Below, piece by piece: positions 42,190 to 49,315 of a stretch of 64,000 bases of DNA. Numbering within the stretch: the stretch's first letter is position 1; each line of letters opens with the position of its first letter. The position numbers were made by a program, and so were the translations under genes. Location of the stretch: the NCBI RefSeq assembly GCF_000379465.1, contig NZ_KB905402.1:1-64000 (forward strand). Reading direction: 5' to 3'. Under the pieces are notes generated by a model that was given only the letters and a program-made list of their open reading frames with translations, was not told where the DNA came from and made no database searches. Origin of the DNA: Sciscionella marina DSM 45152. Lineage in GTDB: Bacteria > Actinomycetota > Actinomycetes > Mycobacteriales > Pseudonocardiaceae.

Positions 42190-42270
42190 GTGACCGAGCT
42201 TGCGAGGTCACGATCAGACACAGCACCGTTGGTCACGGGACCGACGAGCGTCAGCGAGGAGGGACCGTGA
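42190..42270 (+). CDS. 26-residue mini-ORF upstream of the DUF6412 gene
   Basis: This ORF starts VTELARSRS and ends TSVSEEGP. Its GTG follows a TAAAGT -10 box, and its TGA overlaps the GTG of the DUF6412 gene (GTGA). GAGGAGGG at 42256-42263 is both its penultimate coding sequence and the ribosome binding site of the next gene. It resembles the mini-ORF between xseA and xseB (ELA near the start; SV, E and G near the end). It may be a leader peptide that couples translation. Confidence 0.45.
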   Translation: MTELARSRSDTAPLVTGPTSVSEEGP

Positions 42271-42509
42271 CCGTCCTCGCGCTGCTCACGTCGAACCCGG
42301 AGGCCCTCGGGTTGCTCGCCGTGCTGCTCGCCGCGAGCCTGTTCGTGACGGCCGGTTCGCGCGCGGTGCGCACGCTGGTCATCGGCACCCCGGCGGGTCT
42401 TCGCCCGGTCGCGCGCCATCACATCGGCGCCCCGGTCATCCCGCCGCGGATGAGCAACCCCGCAGCGAAGGGACATCCGCGCCCACGAGCTCCTTCGACG
42501 ATCGGCTGA
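42267..42509 (+). CDS. DUF6412 small membrane protein
   Basis: An 80-residue protein with one N-terminal transmembrane helix (about 11-29) and a basic cytoplasmic tail (PAGLRPVARHHIGAPVIPPRM). DUF6412 proteins often precede a YidC/Oxa1 paralogue, as here, where the next gene starts 41 bp later. A partner role in membrane insertion is possible but unproven. The GTG at 42267 overlaps the mini-ORF stop. Confidence 0.75.
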   Translation: MTVLALLTSNPEALGLLAVLLAASLFVTAGSRAVRTLVIGTPAGLRPVARHHIGAPVIPPRMSNPAAKGHPRPRAPSTIG

Positions 42510-42549
42510 TCGCCGGTCCCTGTTCACCCCGTCGAAGGGTTGCTTCGTC

Positions 42550-43284
42550 ATGCTTTCTTTTCTCGATCCCATCGTGCGCGTGGCCGCGCACGCCCTTTCC
42601 TGGCTCGTCGATCTGCTCACCCCGATCCTGCCCGCCGCGGCGCCCGGGCTCGCGGTCGTGCTGTTCACCCTCGCCTTCCGATTGCTGCTGCATCCACTGG
42701 CCCGCATGCAGGTGCGCGGGGAACGCGCCCGCGCCGCACTCGCCCCGAAGCTGCGTGCGCTGCAGGCCGAGCACACCGGGGACCGGGAGAAGCAGGCCGC
42801 GGCGACCATGGCCCTCTACCGCGAGCACGGGGCGAGCCCACTCGCCGGTTGCGGGCCGACGCTGCTGCAGCTGCCCGTGTTCTCCGTGCTGTACCGCACG
42901 TTCACGGTGACCACGATCGGCGGTGCGGCCAATGAGCTGCTCGGGCACACCGTGTTCGGTACCGCGCTCGGCGCCCACTTCGATCCGGCGAACCCGGTGT
43001 TCTGGGGGCTGCTCGCCTGTCTGGCGGTCACCGCGGGCTGTTCCTCGCTGTTCGCGGCGCGGCAGTCGAACGGCCAGGTCAGCGGGGTCATGGCGAAGCT
43101 GGTCCGAGTATTGCCCTTCGGCACCCTGTTCTTCGCGCTCTTCGTTCCGCTCGCCGCCGGGATCTACCTGCTGACCACCACGGCGTGGACGGTGGCCGAG
43201 CGCTGGTACCTGCATCGGCAACCAAGCAAAAGCTTGCTTGAGAACGAAAAGGTCGTAGAGTCAGGTCCATGCCAGAAGCCGTGA
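42550..43284 (+). CDS. YidC/Oxa1-family membrane insertase paralogue
   Basis: A 244-residue membrane protein with about five transmembrane helices. The YidC core is visible: VVLFTLAFRLLLHPLARMQVRGERARAALAPKLRALQAEH (about 38-77), with the arginine in the first core helix and the following cytoplasmic hairpin. CGPTLLQLPVFSVLYRTF (about 100-117) follows. It lacks the large extension of Gram-negative YidC. It is probably not the essential insertase, which in actinomycetes lies near the replication origin, but a second copy. It overlaps the thiolase start by 16 bp, and a candidate operator lies in its 3' end. Confidence 0.82.
   Translation: MLSFLDPIVRVAAHALSWLVDLLTPILPAAAPGLAVVLFTLAFRLLLHPLARMQVRGERARAALAPKLRALQAEHTGDREKQAAATMALYREHGASPLAGCGPTLLQLPVFSVLYRTFTVTTIGGAANELLGHTVFGTALGAHFDPANPVFWGLLACLAVTAGCSSLFAARQSNGQVSGVMAKLVRVLPFGTLFFALFVPLAAGIYLLTTTAWTVAERWYLHRQPSKSLLENEKVVESGPCQKP
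43223..43240. promoter_or_regulatory. Inverted repeat CAAGCAA-N4-TTGCTTG upstream of the thiolase gene
   Basis: Perfect 7-bp arms surround AAGC. The site covers the -35 region of the thiolase promoter and resembles the CAAG/CTTG operators of TetR-type lipid and steroid catabolism repressors such as KstR2. Confidence 0.5.
43234..43268 (+). promoter_or_regulatory. Promoter of the thiolase gene
   Basis: TTGCTT (43234-43239), a 16-bp spacer and TAGAGT (43256-43261) form a -35/-10 pair. The ATG at 43269 is 7 nt beyond, so the mRNA is probably leaderless. The promoter lies inside the YidC-like gene. Confidence 0.55.
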
Positions 43285-44489
43285 TTGTCGCGACCGCCCG
43301 CTCTCCCATCGGGCGCGCCAACAAAGGATCCCTCGTCGACCTGCGCCCCGATGACCTGACAGCCAGGATGGTGCGCACCGCACTGGACAAGGTGCCCCAG
43401 CTCGATCCGGCCGAGATCGATGACCTGATGCTGGGCTGCGGGCTACCCGGCGGTGAGTCCGGGTTCAACATGGGCCGGGTGGTGGCCGTGCTGCTCGGCT
43501 ACGACCACCTGCCGGGCACCACGATCACCCGGTACTGCTCCTCTTCGCTGCAGACCACGCGGATGGCGCTGCACGCGATCCGCGCGGGCGAAGGGGATGT
43601 GTTCATCTCGGCCGGTGTGGAGACGGTGTCCCGCTCGGGCAAGGGGTCCTCGGATTCCTGGCCGGACACGCACAACCCGCTGTTCGCCGAGGCCAAGGAC
43701 CGCACCGCGCGCACCGCCGAGCAGGGCGCCGATTCCTGGGCCGATCCGCGCGAATCCGGTGACCTGCCCGATGTCTACATCGCCATGGGGCAGACCGCGG
43801 AGAACCTCGCCCGGCTCAAGGACGTCAGCCGCGCCGAGATGGACGAGTTCGGTGTGCGTTCCCAGAACCTCGCCGAGAAAGCCAGCGCGGACGGGTTCTG
43901 GGCCAAGGACATCACCCCGGTCACCCTGCCCGATGGCCGCGTGGTCGATGCCGACGACGGCCCCCGCGCCGGAGTAACCCTCGACGGGGTATCCGGGCTC
44001 AAGCCGGTGTTCCGCCCGGACGGCCGGATCACCGCGGCCAACTGCTGCCCGCTCAACGACGGCGCGGCCGCGCTCGTGATCATGTCCGACACCAAGGCCA
44101 AGCAACTGGGCATCACCCCGCTGGCCCGCATCGTGTCCACCGGGGTCACCGGACTGTCCCCGGAAATCATGGGTTACGGGCCGGTCGAAGCCTCCAAGCA
44201 GGCGCTCGCCCGCGCCGGGATGGGGATCGGCGACATCGACCTCGTCGAGATCAACGAGGCCTTCGCCGCCCAGGTCATCCCGTCCTACCGGGACCTCGGA
44301 ATCGACCTCGACCGGCTCAACGTCAACGGCGGGGCCATCGCGGTCGGCCACCCCTTCGGCATGACCGGTGCGCGCATCACCTCGACGCTGATCAACTCGC
44401 TTCGGCACCACGACAAGCAGTTCGGCCTCGAGACCATGTGCGTGGGCGGCGGCCAGGGCATGGCCATGGTGCTCGAACGCCTTTCCTGA
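43269..44489 (+). CDS. Acetyl-CoA C-acetyltransferase (thiolase, FadA3-like)
   Basis: A 406-residue thiolase. The nucleophilic cysteine is C90 in [23 protein letters not shown] and [19 protein letters not shown] hold the catalytic histidine, and [13 protein letters not shown] holds the second cysteine. It cleaves 3-ketoacyl-CoA or condenses acetyl-CoA; chain length is not predictable. Synteny matches Rv1074c (fadA3). The promoter and a CAAGCAA/TTGCTTG operator candidate suggest control by a TetR-type repressor of fatty acid or sterol catabolism not encoded nearby. Confidence 0.92.
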   Translation: MPEAVIVATARSPIGRANKGSLVDLRPDDLTARMVRTALDKVPQLDPAEIDDLMLGCGLPGGESGFNMGRVVAVLLGYDHLPGTTITRYCSSSLQTTRMALHAIRAGEGDVFISAGVETVSRSGKGSSDSWPDTHNPLFAEAKDRTARTAEQGADSWADPRESGDLPDVYIAMGQTAENLARLKDVSRAEMDEFGVRSQNLAEKASADGFWAKDITPVTLPDGRVVDADDGPRAGVTLDGVSGLKPVFRPDGRITAANCCPLNDGAAALVIMSDTKAKQLGITPLARIVSTGVTGLSPEIMGYGPVEASKQALARAGMGIGDIDLVEINEAFAAQVIPSYRDLGIDLDRLNVNGGAIAVGHPFGMTGARITSTLINSLRHHDKQFGLETMCVGGGQGMAMVLERLS

Positions 44490-44495
44490 CCACGG

Positions 44496-44522
44496 TCCCG
44501 GCCCGCAACGAGCGGGCCGGGA
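44496..44522. terminator. Hairpin after the thiolase gene
   Basis: An 11-bp GC-rich stem (44496-44506 with 44512-44522) with loop AACGA begins 7 nt after the thiolase stop. It lacks a T-tract and borders the small minus-strand ORF at 44525. Confidence 0.7.
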
Positions 44523-44524
44523 TC

Positions 44525-44611
44525 TCACAGGACGGCACCGGCGAGCACACCCAGAAACAACACCGACACGATTACTTCGACCAGGAATTTCACCGTGCAG
44601 AAAACCTTCAT
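44525..44611 (-). CDS. 28-residue single-span membrane peptide
   Basis: A short ORF starting MKVFCTVKFL and ending VLAGAVL. It is almost wholly hydrophobic after two lysines, the layout of a single transmembrane peptide. An ideal GGAGG (44622-44618) lies 6 nt before the ATG, better than most large genes here. It is followed directly by a hairpin. No family is recognised. Confidence 0.5.
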   Translation of the reverse strand: MKVFCTVKFLVEVIVSVLFLGVLAGAVL

Positions 44612-44726
44612 GGCACACCTCCGGTGATCGCGTTCCGCAATCCTTGATACGGCAGTCGCTGGTGACCGGACAGGTCCGTGCGGGAGCATCTCCCCCGGAG
44701 CACCGAGACCGGACCTCCGGACAGGG

Positions 44727-45560
44727 ATGAGGAACCGTGGACGAAGATCTCAGCAGTGTGGTGCGAAACGTGCACCGGAGGCCACGAGCAGGCTCGCCAA
44801 TCACCCGCTCACCCGTGCCTACCTCGAAGCCGGGGTTCGGCTGCTCGATCGCGAGTTCGATGCCTCGCTCGACGGGACCGATCGGTTCGTCCGTCCACTC
44901 GGGACACTGACGAGAGACACGGTGATCGCCGAGGTCGGCAACGGCCCCGCCGAGCTTCCACGACAGGGCACCGTCGGATCGTTCCGCGATCGGTGGTCCT
45001 ATTTTCCGGACTACGTGGCGGATCCGGCCCGCTATACGCTACGCGAGTACCATTCCGCGCCCGCCAATGTGCTCGCCAGGACGGCGGCGGGGAAACTACT
45101 CGACAAGGAATTCGCGGCGGCCGTGCACGAAATCGGCTACGAGAGCACGGTCATCGCGCGCGATTCGACGGCACTGCGATTCCGGTTCCTCGCCGTCGCG
45201 CTCGCCGCCCAGGACGAACACATCCGGGAAACGATGACCAGGCTGTACCACGACATCACCGATACCTGGCAGCAACTCTGCTCGGATGTGTTCGCGGCCC
45301 GTGGACTCCGGCTCCGGGACGGCATCGGTTTCACCGATCTGGCGACGATTCTCACCGCGCTCAACGAAGGACTGGCACTGCGTGACGCACACAGTCCGGG
45401 TACCGGAATCCTCGACGACGAACGGCGGCGCAGTCTCGTCGGACTGGCGGCTCTTGCCCTGTTCGCGGGCGCCGCGGACACCGGGGACGGCCGCTCGGTC
45501 GCGGGAAACGCCGAACACATCGCCGGAAAGAACGACTCTCGAGCCGCCGATCGCGAATAG
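44727..45560 (+). CDS. TetR-like hypothetical protein
   Basis: A 277-residue soluble protein I can only place loosely. LTRAYLEAGVRLLDREFDAS (about 28-47) and GTVGSFRDRWSYFPDYVADPARYTLREYH (about 81-109) look like the helix-turn-helix region of divergent TetR regulators, where GT(I/V)..F...W replaces GxxYxxF. The C-terminal helices DLATILTALNEGLALRDAH (about 203-221) resemble a TetR ligand domain. The ATG at 44727 has no good ribosome binding site, so the start is uncertain. It converges on the ABC exporter across a strong hairpin. Confidence 0.55.
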   Translation: MRNRGRRSQQCGAKRAPEATSRLANHPLTRAYLEAGVRLLDREFDASLDGTDRFVRPLGTLTRDTVIAEVGNGPAELPRQGTVGSFRDRWSYFPDYVADPARYTLREYHSAPANVLARTAAGKLLDKEFAAAVHEIGYESTVIARDSTALRFRFLAVALAAQDEHIRETMTRLYHDITDTWQQLCSDVFAARGLRLRDGIGFTDLATILTALNEGLALRDAHSPGTGILDDERRRSLVGLAALALFAGAADTGDGRSVAGNAEHIAGKNDSRAADRE

Positions 45561-45562
45561 GA

Positions 45563-45602
45563 CCGTGGTGGGTGCACACCCCCGACAGCGCACCCACCAC
45601 GG
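45563..45602. terminator. Bidirectional terminator
   Basis: A perfect 13-bp stem (45563-45575 with 45590-45602) and a 14-nt loop lie between the stops of two convergent genes. Confidence 0.8.
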
Positions 45603-45606
45603 AACT

Positions 45607-46818
45607 TCATGCGGCGCGCAGGGCGTCGCGGAAACGCACCTTCGTTCCGGTGCGCACGATCGCGTTGCGGTAGATCCGCGCGGAGAGCCAGAGCAGCCCG
45701 GGAATGAAGGCGACCAGCAGCACGAGCGCGAGCACGATCTCCCATACCGGCACCCCGCCCATACCGATCCGCATCGGCATCAGGGTCGGCGAGAAGGTCG
45801 GGATGATCGACAGGATCTCCACGAAACGGCTGCCCGGGTTGCTCGGCAGGACCGAGATCCCGACGACGTAGCCAGCGATCAGCAGCATCAGCGGAAGGCT
45901 GATCACCTGCCCGATGTCCTCCTGCCGCGAGACGAGTGCGCCGAGCCCGGCGAACACGAGCGCGTAGGCGAGGAAGCCGAGTACGAACCAGACGACCAGC
46001 CACACCACGGTGCCCGCTGCGGCGCCGACACTGGGCAGCAGCCCGGTGAGCGCGGCAGGTATCACGGCGGCTGCCCCGATCAGCACCATTTGGGCGAGCC
46101 CGAGTGCGCCGATACCGAGGATCTTGCCGAACAGCATCTGCCACGGTTTCACGGTGGCGAGCAACAGTTCGACCACCCTGCTCTGTTTCTCCTCGACCAC
46201 GCCCTGCGCGATGGCCTGGGCGTTCATCATCATCACGAGGTAGATCAGCACCCCGGCCGCGGCACCGAGCACCAATTGCGCGACGTCATAGGGGTACGGC
46301 GGTTCGAGCGGTTTCACCGTGGCCTTGGCCTGGCCGACCTGAGTGGCGACCTGCCCCGGGTCCCCGCCGAGCTTGTGGATCTGGTTGTTCAGCGCCTGCT
46401 GGCCCGCGAAGCTGTCGAACACCGTCTGCAGCTTGCGGTCGAGCTCCTTTTTCACCACGACCTGCACATCGGAGCCGGTGCCCACGAGCAGCGCGTCCAG
46501 CTTGCCGTCGGTGATCTGCTTGTTCCCATCGGCCTCGGAGGCGACCTGCCTGGTGGCGATGTTCTCGCCGATGCCCTTGGCGGTCGCGGTGACCGGGGCG
46601 GCGAGACCGGCGGTCTGTGCGGTGACCCCGATGGTGGCGTCCGGTCCCGAGGACATCCCGCTGATCAGCTTGACGATCAGCACGCCGATGATCATCAGGG
46701 CCATCATCAGACCGGTGAAGACTCGGAACGCCTTGGAGCGCATCCTGGTGGAGATCTCCCGACCGGCGACCAGGCCGACCGCCTGCCGCGAGCCGTAGTC
46801 GATGTTCGCCTGCGTCAT
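45607..46818 (-). CDS. ABC-2 type transporter permease (NatB-like)
   Basis: A 403-residue membrane subunit. It has one transmembrane helix at about 31-53, a large extracytoplasmic domain at about 55-205, then five more helices (about 210-400). The motif VVEEKQSRVVELLLATVKPWQMLFGKILG (about 225-253) is typical of NatB/YhaP permeases. The substrate is unknown; relatives export sodium ions or peptides. Its ATG at 46818 overlaps the ATPase stop by 4 bp. Confidence 0.87.
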   Translation of the reverse strand: MTQANIDYGSRQAVGLVAGREISTRMRSKAFRVFTGLMMALMIIGVLIVKLISGMSSGPDATIGVTAQTAGLAAPVTATAKGIGENIATRQVASEADGNKQITDGKLDALLVGTGSDVQVVVKKELDRKLQTVFDSFAGQQALNNQIHKLGGDPGQVATQVGQAKATVKPLEPPYPYDVAQLVLGAAAGVLIYLVMMMNAQAIAQGVVEEKQSRVVELLLATVKPWQMLFGKILGIGALGLAQMVLIGAAAVIPAALTGLLPSVGAAAGTVVWLVVWFVLGFLAYALVFAGLGALVSRQEDIGQVISLPLMLLIAGYVVGISVLPSNPGSRFVEILSIIPTFSPTLMPMRIGMGGVPVWEIVLALVLLVAFIPGLLWLSARIYRNAIVRTGTKVRFRDALRAA

Positions 46819-47732
46819 CGGTTCGCCCCCTGGTTCTCGGTAACGACATTGCGGAAGAGTTCGGTCAGCGAGGGCCGGTGCCTGGCGAACTCGCGCACCG
46901 GGCCGGTCGCCAGCGCGGCCTGCAGCACCTGCTGGTCGTCCGCGCCCTCGGCGAGTTCGACGATGGTGCGGGTGCCCGCGCGCTCGAGCACCGTGACGCT
47001 CGGCATCCCGTCGGTCCACCCGTCCCGTGCACCCGGCGCGTCCACGCTCAACCGGGTCCGGCCGCCCGCGCGCAGTTCGTCCACCGGGCCGCAGGCGACC
47101 ATCGAACCGCTGCGCACGATGCCGACCCGGTCGCAGAGCCGTTCCACGAGGTCGAGCTGGTGCGAGGAGAACACGACCGGAACCCCGGCGCGGCACTTCT
47201 CGACCAGCACCTCGCTCATCACCTCGACCGCGACCGGGTCGAGGCCGGAGAAGGGCTCGTCGAGCACCAGGATCTGCGGATCATGCAGTAGCGCCGCGGC
47301 CAGCTGCACCCGCTGCTGGTTTCCGAGCGAGAGGCTCTCCACGTTGTCCTCACGGCGGCTGGCGACCCCGAGGCGTTCCAGCCACTCGTCCACCGCCTTG
47401 TGCGCCGCGGACGCGGACCAGCCGTGCAGCCGCGTCAGATAGACCAACTGTTCGCCGACCTTCATCTTCGGGTACAGGCCACGCTCTTCCGGCATGTACC
47501 CGACGTGCCTGCGATTCTGCGCGGTGATCGGCGAACCGGCCCAGCGGACCTCGCCCCCGTCCGCGGCGAGCACGCCGAGCGCGATGCGCATAGTCGTGGT
47601 CTTGCCCGCGCCGTTGCTTCCGACGAACCCGAACAGTTCGCCCGCCCGCACGTCGAAAGTCATCCCGTCGAGCGCGACGACATCCCCATATCGCTTGGTC
47701 AAGTGATCGATCTCGAGCGCCGGCTCGCCCAT
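46815..47732 (-). CDS. ABC transporter ATP-binding protein (NatA-like)
   Basis: A 305-residue ATPase. Walker A is GSNGAGKT (38-45), the signature is LSLGNQQRVQLA and Walker B ILVLDEPFSGLDP. The C-terminal about 80 residues form the extra regulatory domain of NatA/CcmA-type proteins. The signature LSLGN instead of LSGGQ is common in this subgroup. The ATG at 47732 follows GGAGAAGGA; the open frame to 47882 covers the promoter region. It forms a two-gene operon with the permease. Confidence 0.92.
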   Translation of the reverse strand: MGEPALEIDHLTKRYGDVVALDGMTFDVRAGELFGFVGSNGAGKTTTMRIALGVLAADGGEVRWAGSPITAQNRRHVGYMPEERGLYPKMKVGEQLVYLTRLHGWSASAAHKAVDEWLERLGVASRREDNVESLSLGNQQRVQLAAALLHDPQILVLDEPFSGLDPVAVEVMSEVLVEKCRAGVPVVFSSHQLDLVERLCDRVGIVRSGSMVACGPVDELRAGGRTRLSVDAPGARDGWTDGMPSVTVLERAGTRTIVELAEGADDQQVLQAALATGPVREFARHRPSLTELFRNVVTENQGANR

Positions 47733-47820
47733 CGGTCCTTCTCCGTTCGTTCCACCTCGTCCGCACGGCCGCGGACCCTCGATACTGACGGTACCAAAAA
47801 TTGATATCAGAATCATAGCA

Positions 47821-47838
47821 GATACCTTGGAGGGTATC
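47821..47838. promoter_or_regulatory. Inverted repeat upstream of the ABC exporter
   Basis: GATACC (47821-47826) and GGTATC (47833-47838) flank 6 bp, in an AT-rich island about 90 bp upstream of the ATPase start. It could be the operator of an unlinked repressor. Confidence 0.35.
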
Positions 47839-47948
47839 GCCTGGGTGATCCATTTTCTGGCCGAATGGTCAAATATCAGCACGAGCGGTCGAACAAGTCA
47901 ACCCGGAAACCTCCCCTAAGGGAGACGACCGGACCGGGAAAGCAGAAC

Positions 47949-47978
47949 GGGGTGCACGGGAAAGCTCCCGTACACCCC
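47949..47978 (-). terminator. Terminator after the Bax-inhibitor-1 gene
   Basis: A 13-bp stem with one mismatch (47949-47961 with 47966-47978) and a 4-nt loop lies about 50 nt after the stop at 48028. On the minus strand it is followed by GTTCTGCTTT. Confidence 0.65.
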
Positions 47979-48027
47979 GCCTTGGCGAGTCCCGCCGAAT
48001 CCGGCGGAACGAAGAATCAGCCGCGCG

Positions 48028-48843
48028 CTATCGCTGCCCGCCCATGAAGTAGGAGGCGAGCCGCAGCACCTCGAGGTAGAGCCACACGAGCGTGGTCATC
48101 AGGCCGAACGCCGCGTACCAGGCCATCTTGGCCGGGGCACCGCCGCGGACCATGCGCTCCGCCGCGTCGAAGTCGAGCAGGAAGTTGAACGCCGCGATCC
48201 CGATGACCAGCAGGCTGAACACGATCGAGAGCGTGCCGCCGTCGCGCAGCCCGCCGTTGATGCCGAACAGGCCGAGCAGCAGGTTGCCGAGCATCAGGAC
48301 GAGCGCGCCCACGGTCGCGCCGATGATCCACTTGGTCAGCTTCGGCGTCACCCGGATCGCCCCGGTCCGATAGACCACGAGCATCGCCACGAACACGCCG
48401 AAGGTGCCCAGGATCGCGGGGAACGCCACCCCGGGCGCGATGGTGTCGAACACCCGGGTCAGCGAGCCGAGGAACACCCCCTCCGCGAGGGAGTAGACGA
48501 CCACGAGCGCCGGGCTGACCTTGCGCCGGAAGATGATCACGAGTGCGGTCACGAGCCCGACCAGCATCCCGGGCAGCGCGAGCGCGGGGATGGCGAGCCA
48601 GAAGGTCAGCGCACCGGTCGCGAGCGCGAGGCCGATCGTGATGGCGGTCTTGGTGACCACGTCATCGATGGTGATCGGGCGCTCGGCGGCAGCGGTGCGC
48701 TGATCACCGCCGAATCCCGGGGGCATCCCGTAGCCCTGGGCCCCCTGGGGCGCCGCGGTCGCCGTGGCGCCACCGAAACCGACCGGGGTTCCGTAGCCAC
48801 CGCCCGGCAGGTTGCGGAACACGGGGTTCGAACTGCTGCGCAC
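48028..48843 (-). CDS. Bax inhibitor-1/YccA-family membrane protein
   Basis: A 271-residue protein. The cytoplasmic Gly/Pro-rich N-terminus (about 1-55) includes NPVFRNLPGGGYG, the usual start of actinobacterial YccA proteins, and seven transmembrane helices follow. The C-terminal FDAAERMVRGGAPAKMAWYAAFGLMTTLVWLYLEVLRL contains the conserved aspartates of the TMBIM pH-sensing pair. Relatives conduct calcium or modulate membrane proteases; the role here is unknown. The start is GTG at 48843 with a strong GAGGAGG. Confidence 0.87.
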   Translation of the reverse strand: MRSSSNPVFRNLPGGGYGTPVGFGGATATAAPQGAQGYGMPPGFGGDQRTAAAERPITIDDVVTKTAITIGLALATGALTFWLAIPALALPGMLVGLVTALVIIFRRKVSPALVVVYSLAEGVFLGSLTRVFDTIAPGVAFPAILGTFGVFVAMLVVYRTGAIRVTPKLTKWIIGATVGALVLMLGNLLLGLFGINGGLRDGGTLSIVFSLLVIGIAAFNFLLDFDAAERMVRGGAPAKMAWYAAFGLMTTLVWLYLEVLRLASYFMGGQR

Positions 48844-48924
48844 ACTGACCTCCTCGGGATCCTTCCTCAGCCGTACAACGCCGCACGGGGGAAGCGAGTT
48901 CCCGGGCCGCCCGGCAGCATGATC

Positions 48925-48940
48925 GTAAAGCCAGCTTTAC
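48925..48940. promoter_or_regulatory. Palindrome GTAAAGC-CA-GCTTTAC
   Basis: Perfect 7-bp arms flank CA, about 82 bp upstream of the Bax-inhibitor-1 start. The AT-rich core and size suit a dimeric repressor site. Confidence 0.45.
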
Positions 48941-49120
48941 AATCACCCACTGGTGGTACACACAGTAGAGCGTTCAGCTGACTTGTGGGTGAATGGGGCG
49001 ATCAGATTCCATACATAGTGTAATCAAGTACCGCGTTTGCCCTGGCGAAATTCGCAGTCGAACATACTCCCCATGGCGGATTGTGTTTTGCCTTCCGACC
49101 CGAGAAGCTCTCACGCAGTG

Positions 49121-49157
49121 TCGTAACGGACTTGGGCGCGCCAGGCTGCCGTTACGA
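49121..49157 (+). other. Stem-loop in the leader of the surface protein gene
   Basis: TCGTAACGG (49121-49129) pairs with CCGTTACGA (49149-49157), with a possible inner TGG/CCA pairing around GCGCG. It is about 160 nt upstream of the start codon and has no T-tract, so it may be an operator or a structured leader. Confidence 0.4.
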
Positions 49158-49315
49158 AGCTGATCAGGGCACGACCAACAGGGCAACGACCAACACGAAG
49201 TTTCGGGCGCGGAAGTTCTCGGGGCACAGGACGCGGGAACGCGGCAGCATTGTCGCGGGGGTACGCGCGTGCGCATGAGCCTGGGTGCAGCGCCTGTCGG
49301 AGGGATAGCACCGTC

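Larger units (their letters stand above)
48844..49315. other. Gene-free divergent region with two inverted repeats
   Basis: This 472-bp stretch between the Bax-inhibitor gene and the surface protein gene lacks convincing coding signal. It holds the two divergent promoters, a 16-bp near-palindrome at 48925-48940 and a long stem-loop at 49121-49157. The part around 48990-49100 is clearly less GC-rich than the surrounding genes. Confidence 0.55.
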
